A stretch of DNA of 29,027 nucleotides from assembly GCA_003152255.1 (NCBI GenBank), contig PLZT01000193.1, positions 5,110 to 34,136 on the forward strand, written 5' to 3'. Under the pieces are notes generated by a model. The model had not been told where the DNA came from. It worked only from the letters and a program-made list of their open reading frames with translations, and ran no database searches. Below, one piece after another: positions 14,866 to 23,751 of this stretch. Every line of letters begins with the position of its first letter. Positions within the stretch are counted from its first letter, which is position 1. The DNA comes from Methylocystaceae bacterium. Lineage in GTDB: Bacteria; Pseudomonadota; Alphaproteobacteria; Rhizobiales; Beijerinckiaceae. Both the position numbers and the translations under genes were made by a program.

Positions 14866-15285
14866 TTACTCCGGCAGCTTCTGCTTGGCGCGCTGTTCCT
14901 TGACGCATTCGCGCACGAAGTCGCGCAACGCTGGTTTGTCGAGGCCTTTCACGGCGCCCTGCTTGGCGCAATCGCGCCGCACGCCGCGTAGCGCGCTGCG
15001 TCCAAAAAAGCAGCGGGTCAAAAACGCTTCCCGTTCAGCGCTTTTAACTCCGCGTTCATTGGCTCTTTCCTGGCATGTGTGGCGAATGCGACGGGCCTCG
15101 AACTTCGAAACGCTCGTCTTCGCATCGCGCGCGCCGGGAGGATTTGTATGTGTCTGCGCGACGCAGGTCGTGGTCGCCGCACAAAATAGGAGGCCCGCCC
15201 CGAACACCGCCCTCGCGAGGCGCCCGAACGTCCTTCCATTCGGGATGAATTTGAAACCGTTATCAATTGCGATGTTCTGGTTCAT
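14866..15285 (-). CDS. PsiF-repeat exported protein
   Basis: The 139-residue product has a hydrophobic segment (AVFGAGLLFCAATTTCVAQ) preceded by a long polar stretch; signal cleavage after CVAQ is likely. The mature part has two PsiF-type repeats with the pattern C-x-x-x-A-...-G-h-K/D-x-x-x-R-x-x-F-h-x-x-C: TCQERANERGVKSAEREAFL followed by TRC, and DCAKQGAVKGLDKPALRDFV followed by REC. PsiF of E. coli is a phosphate-starvation-inducible small periplasmic protein of unknown role; no PHO box was identified here. ATG 15285 was chosen; ATG 15297 adds four residues, and neither has a strong Shine-Dalgarno. It is convergent with the DUF2865 gene. Confidence 0.75.
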   Translation of the reverse strand: MNQNIAIDNGFKFIPNGRTFGRLARAVFGAGLLFCAATTTCVAQTHTNPPGARDAKTSVSKFEARRIRHTCQERANERGVKSAEREAFLTRCFFGRSALRGVRRDCAKQGAVKGLDKPALRDFVRECVKEQRAKQKLPE

Positions 15286-15737
15286 GTCCGCGCCCATGTG
15301 GAATCCGCGCAAGCTTAGCACATATTGGCGCGAACTGGCGCCATGTCGAAATCCAGTCAATCGTCCCTTGTGCACAGGCCGAAACAATGGCGCGTCCTCC
15401 CCGCGCACGGCGAGTTCGCGGGAACGAGCGCGCGGCCCGGTCCCGACCGCCGAAATCGCCTCAATTAACTACTTCCCGACGGCCGCGTTAATCTTCGCGT
15501 CCCGACGCCGGCCGGCCGCGCGCCGGCGGCGAAGTTCGGGGGCGATTCGCGCGAGATAGTCCCCTTTAAATCAATTGGTTGGTAAGAACGGAACAATTTT
15601 ATGCATTTCGATTAGAAGAAATTATACTTACTTTCCTTCAATTCAAATCTAAACGAATTCGCGTAAAATGCGGCGTAATTACTTTCAGAGGTGGCAAAAC
15701 AACGATCCTATTCTCGCTTCATCGAATGGAGGCGAGC
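15286..15737. other. Intergenic region with an AT-rich block before the cysteine proteinase gene
   Basis: The first part (to about 15550) is GC-rich and includes the strong inverted segment GCCGGCCGGCCGCGCGCCGGC. The stretch from about 15560 to 15710 is strikingly AT-rich (for example TTTAAATCAATTGG and GAAATTATACTTAC). The second part reads as an open frame upstream of the proteinase gene but has no coding character. It is probably the promoter region. No RNA gene is seen. Confidence 0.45.
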
Positions 15738-16361
15738 ATGTTCGGCGTCATCATCAAAGCGGCCTTGGCCACGACTCTTGCCGCCGCGGCTTATTTCGCT
15801 CTCGTGGAATCGAGCATGGCCGGGCCCGATGCCGCGACTTATGTCTCGGTGGGCCCCGACACCAGCGTTCCCTATGGTTGGGTCGAGTTTTGCGGCCGTT
15901 ATCGTGGCGAATGCCCAGACGACGATCGCGCGGCCCAGCCGATCGAGCTCACTCCGGGCGTCTTGCGGAAGATCCAGCGGATCAACGCCGCGGTGAACAA
16001 AAGTGTCGCGCCGGTGTCGGACATGGATCACTGGGGCGTCGTCGATCAGTGGGACTATCCGACCGATGGCAAAGGCGATTGCGAGGATTACGCGCTGCTT
16101 AAACGCCGCATGCTAATGGACGAGGGCTTCCCGCGTCAGGCGCTGCTGATGACCGTGGTCAAGGAGGCCAATGGCGACGGCCACGCGGTCCTGACGGTCA
16201 AGACCAATCGCGGTGAGTTCGTGCTCGACAATCTCGGGGACGAGGTGAAGGCCTGGAACAGGACGGCCTATCGCTTCGTCAAGCGCCAATCGGAGCAAAA
16301 CCCCAATGTGTGGGTGTCGATCGGCGCCCCCACCGCCGCGCCGGCCTATGTCTCCAAATAA
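15738..16361 (+). CDS. Bacterial transglutaminase-like cysteine proteinase (BTLCP, DUF920)
   Basis: The 207-residue exported protein has a signal peptide (FGVIIKAALATTLAAAAYFA, cleavage near SSMAG). The catalytic triad of the family is in place: Cys in KGDCEDYALLKR (about residue 115), His in GDGHAVLTV (about 149) and Asp in EFVLDNL (about 164). BTLCP proteins are predicted periplasmic peptidases; a relative, LapG, cleaves an adhesin under c-di-GMP control, but no LapD-like partner is nearby. The ATG at 15738 has GGAGG with 6-nt spacing, which is better than the in-frame ATG at 15726. The gene stands alone and ends at a clear terminator. Confidence 0.9.
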   Translation: MFGVIIKAALATTLAAAAYFALVESSMAGPDAATYVSVGPDTSVPYGWVEFCGRYRGECPDDDRAAQPIELTPGVLRKIQRINAAVNKSVAPVSDMDHWGVVDQWDYPTDGKGDCEDYALLKRRMLMDEGFPRQALLMTVVKEANGDGHAVLTVKTNRGEFVLDNLGDEVKAWNRTAYRFVKRQSEQNPNVWVSIGAPTAAPAYVSK

Positions 16362-16387
16362 AGTTCAAGCAATCCTTTGGCGAAGCT

Positions 16388-16414
16388 GGCGGCGCGACGA
16401 GCGCCGCCTTTTTT
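16388..16414 (+). terminator. Rho-independent terminator of the cysteine proteinase gene
   Basis: GGCGGCGC (16388-16395), loop GACGA and GCGCCGCC (16401-16408) make a perfect 8-bp GC stem followed directly by six T residues (16409-16414). It begins 26 nt after the stop codon of the BTLCP gene. It is the clearest intrinsic terminator in the window. Confidence 0.92.
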
Positions 16415-16557
16415 CGTTTCGCCGGGAGGTTCGACCCGCGCCAACGGGGGCGGAGGCCCGCGCGCCGTTCACGGCCCCTTGCGCCGCGCTCGGCCGATAT
16501 TAGATTCTGCCCAGCCGGCGGCGGATCGGGCCGGCGAGGTGAACCTTGGAGCGGATC

Positions 16558-17028
16558 ATGGGCTGTAATCGGGACTCCCGCATGTCGTCTTCTTTCGCGG
16601 GGCGAAGCGGATACTGCGGGCGCATGCACTGGAAACCGTTTGAAATCGCGGCGATAGTTCTGGGATTCATCGTCTTTTGGCCGATTGGATTGGCCATTCT
16701 GTTCGCTAAGTTCTGGCAGCGTCAACATGGCCACCAGGGCGATCTTTTCGCCTTCGCCCGCGAAAAGGCCGCGGGTTTTCAGCAGACCTTCTACTCGCAA
16801 GCCGGGCTTGGCGGTCAGAGCGCGGCTGCTTCTAGCTGGCGTTCGACCGGCAATGTCGCCTTCGACGAATGGCGCGAAAGCGAACTCGCCCGGTTGGAAG
16901 CGGAGCGCCGCAAGCTTGCGGAAGCCGAGCGCGATTTCGCCCAGCATATCGAGGAGCTGCGCCGCGCCAGGGACCGTGAGGAGTTCGAGTCCTTCATGCG
17001 CGCGCGGAAGGGCGGGACCGCGTCCTGA
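16558..17028 (+). CDS. DUF2852 membrane protein
   Basis: The 156-residue product has one strong membrane helix (EIAAIVLGFIVFWPIGLAIL, about residues 30-49) preceded by MHWKPF, the family's usual start of homology. A polar, partly helical cytoplasmic region follows, with a predicted coiled coil in the second half (ELARLEAERRKLAEAERDFA, then QHIEELRRARDREEF). The ATG at 16558 has GGAG with about 6-nt spacing. Starts further in (ATG at 16582 or 16624) would also keep the helix. DUF2852 proteins occur in Alphaproteobacteria and have no known role. The membrane anchor and coiled coil suggest a scaffold or interaction partner, which is inference. Confidence 0.82.
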   Translation: MGCNRDSRMSSSFAGRSGYCGRMHWKPFEIAAIVLGFIVFWPIGLAILFAKFWQRQHGHQGDLFAFAREKAAGFQQTFYSQAGLGGQSAAASSWRSTGNVAFDEWRESELARLEAERRKLAEAERDFAQHIEELRRARDREEFESFMRARKGGTAS

Positions 17029-17083
17029 CGCTTAGGGTTCAACCAAAGAGGCGCCGCGCGGCGAATGCGCTATAAGGCGGGCC

Positions 17084-18253
17084 ATGAGCCTGCCAAAACC
17101 CTCCCGCCGCGCCGCCGCCGTCGCGCCCTTCATGGCGATGGACGTGTTGCGCCAAGCGCGCCGCCTTGAACAGGCGGGGCGCCAAATTATTCATATGGAA
17201 CTTGGCGAACCGGGCGCGCCCGCGCCTCTCCTCGTCCGCGAGGCGGCCGCCGCGGCGCTGCGGGACGGCCGCCTCGGCTATGGCGAGGCGATGGGCGACG
17301 CTGTTTTGCGCGAGCGCATCGCCCGTCACTACGCGGAGCATTATGGCGTGGAGGTCGCGTCCGACCGCGTCATGATGACCACGGGCTCGTCCGGGGCCTT
17401 TCTTCTCGCCTTTCTCGCGGGCTTCGACGCCGGGGCGCGCATTGGAGTCGTCCAGCCGGGCTATCCCGCATACGCCAATATTTTGGAGGCCCTCGGGCTA
17501 AGTCTCGCACCGATTGAAGTTGGGCCGGAAACGCGCTTCGCGCCGACCATGGAGTTGATCGAGGCCGCGCATCGACGAGAGCGGCTCGACGGTTTGCTGC
17601 TCATGAGCCCAGCCAATCCGACCGGCGCGATGATCGCGCCGCCGGAACTGGAAAAAATCTGCGCCTTCTGCGAGGACGCCGGGGTTGTGCTGGTAAGCGA
17701 CGAAATCTATCACCGGCTGGAGTATGAAGGGCGCGCCGAAACGGCGCTACGCTTTTCGCGAGGCGCGATCGTCGTCAACTCCTTTTCAAAATATTACGCG
17801 ATGACAGGCTGGCGGCTCGGTTGGGCGATAGCGCCAGCGAGTCTGGCGCGACCTATGGAGCGATTGCAGCAATCACTGGCCATTTGCGCGCCGACGCTGT
17901 CGCAGCGCGCCGCGCTGGCCGCCTTCGACGCTGGCGAGGAACTCGAATCCATCAAGCGAGGCTATGCGCGCAGCCGCTCACTGCTGTTGCGCCAGCTGCC
18001 GCGAATCGGACTGCCGCTGTTCGCGCCGCCGGACGGAGCCTTTTACATCTACGCCGACGTTTCGCATCTGACGACCGATTCGACTCGGTTCTGCACGGAC
18101 ATGCTGGAGGAGATCGGCGTCGCCGTCACGCCCGGCGTCGACTTCGACCGCGCGAGGGGAGCGACGACGTTGCGGATTTCCTACGCCGGATCGCCGGAGG
18201 AAGTGGCCTTGGGCGTCGAGCGGCTCAGCGCCTGGCTGAGCCGCTCGACTTAA
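17084..18253 (+). CDS. PLP-dependent class I/II aminotransferase
   Basis: The 389-residue fold-type I enzyme starts MSLPKPSRRAAAVAPFMAMD. Family motifs are MELGEPG near the N-terminus, GYGEAMGDAVLRERIARHY, SPANPTGAMI (cofactor and substrate contacts), SDEIYHRLEY and the PLP-lysine motif NSFSKYYAMTGWRLGW (lysine near residue 236). The final domain has PPDGAFYIYADVS and LRISYAGS with the carboxylate-binding Arg. The general type is like AspC/AlaA-family enzymes; the amino acid used cannot be read. No strong Shine-Dalgarno is seen in front of the ATG. The TAA abuts the rne stop codon on the other strand. Confidence 0.92.
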   Translation: MSLPKPSRRAAAVAPFMAMDVLRQARRLEQAGRQIIHMELGEPGAPAPLLVREAAAAALRDGRLGYGEAMGDAVLRERIARHYAEHYGVEVASDRVMMTTGSSGAFLLAFLAGFDAGARIGVVQPGYPAYANILEALGLSLAPIEVGPETRFAPTMELIEAAHRRERLDGLLLMSPANPTGAMIAPPELEKICAFCEDAGVVLVSDEIYHRLEYEGRAETALRFSRGAIVVNSFSKYYAMTGWRLGWAIAPASLARPMERLQQSLAICAPTLSQRAALAAFDAGEELESIKRGYARSRSLLLRQLPRIGLPLFAPPDGAFYIYADVSHLTTDSTRFCTDMLEEIGVAVTPGVDFDRARGATTLRISYAGSPEEVALGVERLSAWLSRST

Positions 18254-21200
18254 TTACCGCTTGTCGCCGCCGAGCGTCGCCCTGGCGCGCTGCCACCAGC
18301 CGCCCTTCTTGGGGTGCGCCGGATCGGCCTGGGTGATCACGGTTTCGGTCCGCGCCGGCGGAGGAGCTTCGGGTTGAGCGACCGGCGGCTCGTCGCCATG
18401 CGCGGACGCCTCCGTCGCTTGGCCGTCTATCGCTTGCGCGGGCTCGGGCGCGACGGGAGGCTCGACGGTCTCCCCCCTCGTTGCCGCCTCGGCGACGGGC
18501 TCGCTAATCTCTATCGTCCGCGACCCTGGCGTCGGCGCCGCTTGATCGAATTGCGGCACATGCGCTTCAATTGGCGACACAAAGCTCGCGCTGAGGCGCG
18601 CGCCTTCATCCAGTGGAAAAATCTCGGGCTCCCGGAATTCCGGGGCGAGCGGCGTCGAGCGGGTCCAGCGGCCTGGTCCGCGCCCGCGGCCCCGGCCGCG
18701 GCCTTCGCGCCCCGGAGCGCGACCTTCCTCGATCTGCGCCGGAACGCCCTCTATATGGGCCATGAAAGCCAAGCCTTCGTCGGACGGTTGATCCGCGCCG
18801 GGTTGCGCCTGCTCTCCAACCTGACCATTTCCGCCGCCGCGACCACGCCGCCGCCGCCGCCGGCGCGAGCGCGACAAGCCCTCGGCGTCTTCCTCGTCCT
18901 CGCCGCGCGGCTCCGCGACGGTCTCGGCCACGCCCTCGCCCTCGACGATTTCGCGGCGCGGCGGCGTCTGGCGCTCAAATCCGGTCCGACCGCCGCGAGC
19001 ATGGCCGCGCCGAGGCTCTCGAACCGGTTCTGGAGTAGTTTGTTCTGCCTCTTCGACTGGCGCGACTTCCTCTTCGGCGATCTCTTCCTCGAGTAGGTCT
19101 GCTGCCCTCAACGAATCGACTCGCAAATGCTGCACTGGCGGCGCGCGCACGCCAGAGGCGGGCTCACCGCGCTCGATCGCGTGGTAATTCGCGCCGGTCA
19201 AGGCGTCGTCCTCCGCGACCGTGACGTGCACGCCGAAGCGCTGCTCGAGATCCAGCAAATGGGCGCGCTTCTGGTTGAGGATATAGAGCGCCACCGTGGC
19301 GCGCGTGCGCAGCGTGATGTCGTGGGCGGAGCTGCGCACCAGAGCCTCCTCCAGAATGCGCAGCACGTGCAGCGCGATCGAGGCGGTGGAGCGCACGGTG
19401 CCGGCGCCGGCGCAATGCGGGCAGGGCGCAGTTGAGCCTTCGACCACGCCGGTGCGAATGCGCTGGCGCGACATTTCCAACAGGCCGAAATGCGAAATCC
19501 GACCAACCTGAATGCGCGCGCGGTCGTTCTTCAGGGCGTCCTTGATGCGACGCTCGACCGCGCGGTTGTTGCGGCCTTCCTCCATATCGATGAAATCGAC
19601 GACAATCAGCCCGGCGAGGTCGCGCAGACGCAACTGGCGCGCCACCTCGTCCGCGGCCTCCAGATTCGTGCGTAGCGCGGTGTCCTCGATGTTGTGTTCG
19701 CGCGTCGAGCGCCCCGAGTTCACGTCGATGGCGACAAGAGCCTCGGTCTGGTTGATGACGAGATAACCGCCGGATTTCAGCGTCACCTGGGTCGAGAACA
19801 TCGCGTCGAGCTGAGCCTCGACGCCGGCTTCGGCGAAGATGGGCGTCGGTTCGCGATGCAATTTGACGTTTCTGGCGTGGCTCGGCATCAGCATGCGCAT
19901 GAAGTCCTGCGCCTCGCGATGGGCCGCTTCGCCCGAAACCACCACCTCGTCGACGTCGCGGCCATAGAGGTCGCGGATGGCGCGCTTGATCAGCGAGCCC
20001 TCCTCATACACCAGCGCCGGCGCGCTGGAGCGCAGCGTAAGCTCGCGCACGCTCTCCCACATGCGCAGCAGATATTCGAAATCGCGCTTGACCTCGGCCT
20101 TTGTGCGCGTTGCGCCGGCGGTGCGCAAAATTACGCCCATGCCCTCCGGCACTTCGAGCTCGTGGACAATTTCCTTCAGCCGCTTGCGGTCGGCGCCGTC
20201 GGTGATCTTGCGCGAAATGCCGCCGCCGCGCGCGGTGTTGGGCATAAGCACGGAAAAGCGCCCGGCGAGAGAAAGATAGGTGGTGAGCGCCGCCCCTTTG
20301 TTGCCGCGCTCTTCCTTGACGACCTGCACCAGAAGCACCTGGCGGCGCTTGATCACTTCCTGAATTTTATACTGTCGGCGCGAGCGGGTGGCGCGGTAGG
20401 GAACTTCCTCCATCGCGTCGCCGCCGATATGTTCGACGTGATCCGCCTCGTCGTCATGCTCGTCTTCGTGGTCGTCGTCCGGCGAGGGCTGCCGACGGGA
20501 CTCTTCCCGCGCGCGATCTTGTTCCTCGTCGCGCTCGTCCTGGCGCCGCGCCTTGATTTCGTGATCCTGCTCGGTCAGCTCGAATTCGGCGTTTTCGGCG
20601 GAGCCGACTTCGACCACGCCGAAACCCGAAGGGTCGATCGAAATCGGCTCGCCCGCCGTCTCGTCGCGCGGCGCCGCCAAAGGCGTCTCGGTCTCGAGCC
20701 GTTCGGCGAAGTCTTGAGCGGCGCCCACGTCTTGCGGCTTCTCGGCCGGGGCCTGGATTTCTAGGGGCGTCCCTAGGCCCTCGAAAGGATGCGCTTCGAG
20801 ATCTCGCGCTTCGGCCGAGAATCCTTCGGAGTCATGCGCCTCGACGCCTCGCGGTTCTTCTCCAAGAGCCTCGAACGGCTGCATTTCGAAGCCTTGAGCG
20901 TCTGAGTTCTCGACGGGCCTTCCGGCGTCATCGTCGCCGCTCGGAGCCGGTCCAACGATGACGCCGTCGTCATTCGCGGCGCGCTTTTCCGCGCCGTCGT
21001 CGTGATTGTGGCGGCGCCGCGAGCGCCGTCCGTGGCCCTGCGGCTGCGGACGATGTTCTTCTTCCTCGGCCTGTCGATGGGCTCTATTCTCTTCCTCGAG
21101 CAAGGCGAGGCGGTCAGCGACCGGGATCTGGTAATAATCCGGGTGGATCTCGGCGAAGGCCAGAAAGCCATGGCGATTACCGCCGTAATCGACGAAGGCG

Positions 21201-21367
21201 GCCTGGAGCGAGGGCTCCACGCGAGTAACCTTGGCGAGGTAAATATTACCTCGCAGCGGCATTTTATCGGCGGCTTCGAAATCGAATTCCTGGACTTTGT
21301 TACCGCGTAGCACCACCACCCGAGTTTCCTCCGGATGGGAGGCGTCTATAAGCATTTTGTTGGCCAT
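18254..21367 (-). CDS. rne: Ribonuclease E
   Basis: The 1037-residue endoribonuclease E cleaves single-stranded, AU-rich RNA and starts mRNA decay and rRNA/tRNA processing. The N-terminal half contains an S1 domain (from about 37, RGNIYLAKVTRVEPSLQAAF), split by an acidic, low-complexity insertion of roughly 225 residues (about 92-318) typical of alphaproteobacterial enzymes. The catalytic DNase I-like part has AIDVNSGRS (about 547) and VVDFIDMEEG (about 592). The zinc link is CPHCAGAGTVRS (about 647). The C-terminal half is disordered, with Arg-rich RRRRRRGRGGG and GRGRGRGPGR stretches likely to bind RNA and degradosome partners. It ends in the conserved KKGGWWQRARATLGGDKR. The ATG at 21367 has AAAGAG upstream. 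It diverges from amiC across a 711-nt gap. Confidence 0.97.
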   Translation of the reverse strand: MANKMLIDASHPEETRVVVLRGNKVQEFDFEAADKMPLRGNIYLAKVTRVEPSLQAAFVDYGGNRHGFLAFAEIHPDYYQIPVADRLALLEEENRAHRQAEEEEHRPQPQGHGRRSRRRHNHDDGAEKRAANDDGVIVGPAPSGDDDAGRPVENSDAQGFEMQPFEALGEEPRGVEAHDSEGFSAEARDLEAHPFEGLGTPLEIQAPAEKPQDVGAAQDFAERLETETPLAAPRDETAGEPISIDPSGFGVVEVGSAENAEFELTEQDHEIKARRQDERDEEQDRAREESRRQPSPDDDHEDEHDDEADHVEHIGGDAMEEVPYRATRSRRQYKIQEVIKRRQVLLVQVVKEERGNKGAALTTYLSLAGRFSVLMPNTARGGGISRKITDGADRKRLKEIVHELEVPEGMGVILRTAGATRTKAEVKRDFEYLLRMWESVRELTLRSSAPALVYEEGSLIKRAIRDLYGRDVDEVVVSGEAAHREAQDFMRMLMPSHARNVKLHREPTPIFAEAGVEAQLDAMFSTQVTLKSGGYLVINQTEALVAIDVNSGRSTREHNIEDTALRTNLEAADEVARQLRLRDLAGLIVVDFIDMEEGRNNRAVERRIKDALKNDRARIQVGRISHFGLLEMSRQRIRTGVVEGSTAPCPHCAGAGTVRSTASIALHVLRILEEALVRSSAHDITLRTRATVALYILNQKRAHLLDLEQRFGVHVTVAEDDALTGANYHAIERGEPASGVRAPPVQHLRVDSLRAADLLEEEIAEEEVAPVEEAEQTTPEPVREPRRGHARGGRTGFERQTPPRREIVEGEGVAETVAEPRGEDEEDAEGLSRSRRRRRRRGRGGGNGQVGEQAQPGADQPSDEGLAFMAHIEGVPAQIEEGRAPGREGRGRGRGRGPGRWTRSTPLAPEFREPEIFPLDEGARLSASFVSPIEAHVPQFDQAAPTPGSRTIEISEPVAEAATRGETVEPPVAPEPAQAIDGQATEASAHGDEPPVAQPEAPPPARTETVITQADPAHPKKGGWWQRARATLGGDKR

Positions 21368-21414
21368 GGGATACTCTTTGCCGCGTCGCGCGTGGCAGGG
21401 CCGGCGGCATCCGC

Positions 21415-21436
21415 CCGGGCTCGTCGTGGAGCCCGG
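21415..21436 (-). promoter_or_regulatory. Hairpin in the rne leader
   Basis: CCGGGCTC (21415-21422) and GAGCCCGG (21429-21436) form a perfect 8-bp stem around a 6-nt loop. On the rne transcript it would lie about 48 nt before the start codon. RNase E of E. coli autoregulates through 5'-leader hairpins, so this is a candidate for the same use. The structure is seen; the function is inferred. Confidence 0.4.
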
Positions 21437-21993
21437 CGCCCGCTGTTCGGCGGGGCCATTTCGCGCGAACGCATATGTCTGGAGGAGAAGTAGTTGAGAG
21501 GCTTCGCGCGCGCTGACCGGCGCCGCGGCGGGTGGACAGATTTTCCGGTCGACCGAGGCGGAATCGGCGTGAGCCGCCGCGAGAATCGAGCGGAGGAGCA
21601 GAATGACGCCACATGGCGTGACAGCCCAAGCGCACGAACGCCGCTAACAAGCGCACGAAGCGTGTCGCAGGGCAATCGCCCGCCATGGACATAGCCACGA
21701 ATACAGGCCATGAGTTCGTCACAAAAAAACCTTTCGACGCCAACGATTAAGCGCCTATCTGTCGGCACCGGCGCAGCGCGGCGCGCGCGACCGAAGTATT
21801 TGGCTTTCCCTCTCGGCGGGCGAATCGGCCTCGAATGAAGCCTTCGCGCATTTATTGCGCGTAGCCCTGCCCATGCGGGTTGCTTCATATACATAGCGCC
21901 AACGCCCGATTACCGCAAGCGGCGGGAATCAGGCCCACACGGGGCAAACCGGCGCGAATCCGAAAAAGCGCTGGCCAAAGGGAGCCGCCGAGG

Positions 21994-22009
21994 CTAACGC
22001 TCTCTTAAC
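21994..22009 (+). promoter_or_regulatory. Candidate CtrA-type site upstream of amiC (CTAA-N7-TTAAC)
   Basis: CTAA (21994-21997), seven bases and TTAAC (22005-22009) differ from the CtrA consensus TTAA-N7-TTAAC at one base. It lies about 70 nt before the amiC start, a position suited to promoter control. Cell-division amidases are sensible CtrA targets in Alphaproteobacteria. The call rests on one motif. Confidence 0.4.
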
Positions 22010-22078
22010 CCGCGTGTTTCAAGTTCGTTTCAAACCAGCGTCGCGCGCGATGGCGTCGCAGTATTTGGGGTTTTGGAA

Positions 22079-23371
22079 GTGACCCACGATTCGCGCTTGC
22101 CGGGCGGTTCGCGACGTTCACTGGCGGCCTGGGGGCTGGCGGCGGCTTTCGCCTCATCTTCCGTCCCGGCCGGGGCGATGAGCGACTCGCCTTCGCCGGC
22201 CGCGGTCACGGCCATCGCGACGCGCGTCGACCAGCACGGAAGCGAAGCCCGTTTGTTATTCGAACTGTCCGGGCCGGTCCGCGTCGAGACTTTCGCGGTC
22301 GCGGAGCCCGACCGAATCATTGTCGATTTGCCGGAGGTGACGTTCCCGCTCGATCCGATGGCGGGCCGAGAAGTCGTCTCCGCGAGAGCCGCGGGCGCGT
22401 CATCGTCGCTGATAAAATCATACCGTTTCGGGCAATTCGCGCCGGGCCGCTCCAGGATCGTGATCGAACTCGCCCGTCCGGCCAAGGTCTTGCGCGCGGA
22501 GAGCGTTACGCGCGCGGAGGGCGCGAGGCTGGAAATCGACCTCGCGCCGGTGGACGCCGCTAAATTCATGGAAGCCGCGGCGGAACACACGCGCGCCGCG
22601 GCTGAAAAGTCCGCGCCGGCGGCGCCGACGCCCGTCGCGGAGCGCCCGCCCGCTGGCGACGTTTCGGAGAAGCCGCTCGTTGTGATTGATCCCGGCCACG
22701 GCGGCGTGGACGTGGGCGCGGCGGGCAAACATGGCGAATTGGAGAAATCCATTGTCTTCGAATTCGCCAAGACGTTGAAGGCGACGATCGAATCGCAGGG
22801 CCGCTTGCGCGTGCTGCTGACTCGCTCCGACGATGTCTTCATCGCCCTCGGCGACCGCGTGCGCTTCGCGCGCCAGCACGGCGCCGCGCTGTTTTTGTCC
22901 GTTCACGCCGACACGCTTGGCTCGCCCAACGTCGAAGGCGCCACGGTCTACACGGTCGCCTCGCGCGCCTCGGACGCCGAAGCCGCGAAAATCGCCCAGA
23001 AGGAAAATTTCGCCGACCAATCGGCTGGGCTCGAGCAAAAGGCCGAGGCCGAGGAGATCGGCGACATTCTGTTCGACTTGACCCGCCGCGAGACGCGCGC
23101 GCTCGCGCGAGACTTTTCCGCCTCGTTGGTGAGCAAGTGGCGAGAGGCCGGCAGTCTCAACAAAAACCCGAGCCGATCGGCGAGCTTCGTTGTGTTGAAG
23201 GCGCATGACGTGCCCTCTGCGCTGCTGGAACTCGGCTATCTATCCAGCGCAAAAGATCTCGCCAACCTCGTTTCGCCGGAATGGCGCGATCGCGCGGCGC
23301 GCGCCACCGCGGACGCCATCAACGCCTATTTTAGCGCCCGTGACAACGCCGCCCGCGCTTCGACCAAGTAG
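22079..23371 (+). CDS. amiC: N-acetylmuramoyl-L-alanine amidase, AmiC type
   Basis: The protein has about 430 residues and cleaves the bond between MurNAc and the stem peptide to separate daughter cells. The N-terminus has SRRSLAAWGLAAAFASSSVPAGA, a possible Tat signal (twin Arg). An AMIN domain follows (about 40-150, RIIVDLPEV and RIVIELARP), which targets the septum, then an Amidase_3 domain. Zinc ligands are in IDPGHGGVDVGA (His, about 207), GELEKS (Glu) and FLSVHADT (His, about 275); the catalytic Glu is in ALLELGYLSS (about 384). No ATG fits: a TTG at 22073 and a GTG at 22079 are in frame, and GGGG at 22067-22070 suits the GTG. The lone ATG at 22050 is out of frame. mrcA follows on the same strand. 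Confidence 0.93.
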   Translation: MTHDSRLPGGSRRSLAAWGLAAAFASSSVPAGAMSDSPSPAAVTAIATRVDQHGSEARLLFELSGPVRVETFAVAEPDRIIVDLPEVTFPLDPMAGREVVSARAAGASSSLIKSYRFGQFAPGRSRIVIELARPAKVLRAESVTRAEGARLEIDLAPVDAAKFMEAAAEHTRAAAEKSAPAAPTPVAERPPAGDVSEKPLVVIDPGHGGVDVGAAGKHGELEKSIVFEFAKTLKATIESQGRLRVLLTRSDDVFIALGDRVRFARQHGAALFLSVHADTLGSPNVEGATVYTVASRASDAEAAKIAQKENFADQSAGLEQKAEAEEIGDILFDLTRRETRALARDFSASLVSKWREAGSLNKNPSRSASFVVLKAHDVPSALLELGYLSSAKDLANLVSPEWRDRAARATADAINAYFSARDNAARASTK

Positions 23372-23751
23372 GCCATTCGGACCGCTCGCCCATAATAAGC
23401 CACGAAATTACTGCAGATAGGCGGCAGGCGCGTCTCCTCGATACGGGAACGCGTTAAAGTCGAAAGCGCGTTGCTTTCGGCCGCGTGCCCCTAGATTGAA
23501 CGGCGCTAGGGATGTAAGCAGGGGTTCGCAAATAAGCGGCGCGGTTTTATATGGATCGCGCCGACCGGCTGCCCGAGTTGGCCGCGCACGAAAATGGTGT
23601 GGTCGCGGTCACGATTTGCCTATGTTCGCCGTCATGGTCCATGCGTCGAACCGTCGGCGAACGAAACCTCGGCGCGCGCCGAGAGGCTAACGACGGGATC
23701 AAGGACCAAGGCCGCGAGGCGAACGCCTTCGCCGCGACGAGGATGGATTTG
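23372..23751. other. Gap between amiC and mrcA
   Basis: In 380 nt there are two hairpins: CGAAAGC/GCTTTCG (23461-23479, 5-nt loop) and a larger one formed by GTTCGCCG and CGGCGAAC around 23626-23665. Neither has a T tract. The mrcA frame is open back to 23551, but the extra residues are not those of PBP1A and would precede the membrane anchor. No RNA gene is recognised. Confidence 0.4.

Larger units (their letters stand above)
21368..22078. other. 711-nt gap between divergent rne and amiC
   Basis: This is the longest gene-free stretch in the window. On the rne side lies an 8-bp hairpin, and on the amiC side a CtrA-like site; both are listed separately. Open frames here (21300-21894, minus; 21494-21694, plus) have no recognisable domains. 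RNase E leaders are often long and used for autoregulation, so much of this may be the rne 5' leader; that is inference. No tRNA is seen. Confidence 0.5.

Noticed and set aside
21494..21694. TTG-started 66-codon frame behind GGAGGAG in the rne-amiC gap
   Set aside because: Arg/Ser-rich with no domain; the purine-rich site alone is not enough.
23551..23751. 67-residue N-terminal extension of mrcA
   Set aside because: PBP1A starts just before its membrane anchor; the extension is polar and lacks family similarity, and a Shine-Dalgarno fits ATG 23752.
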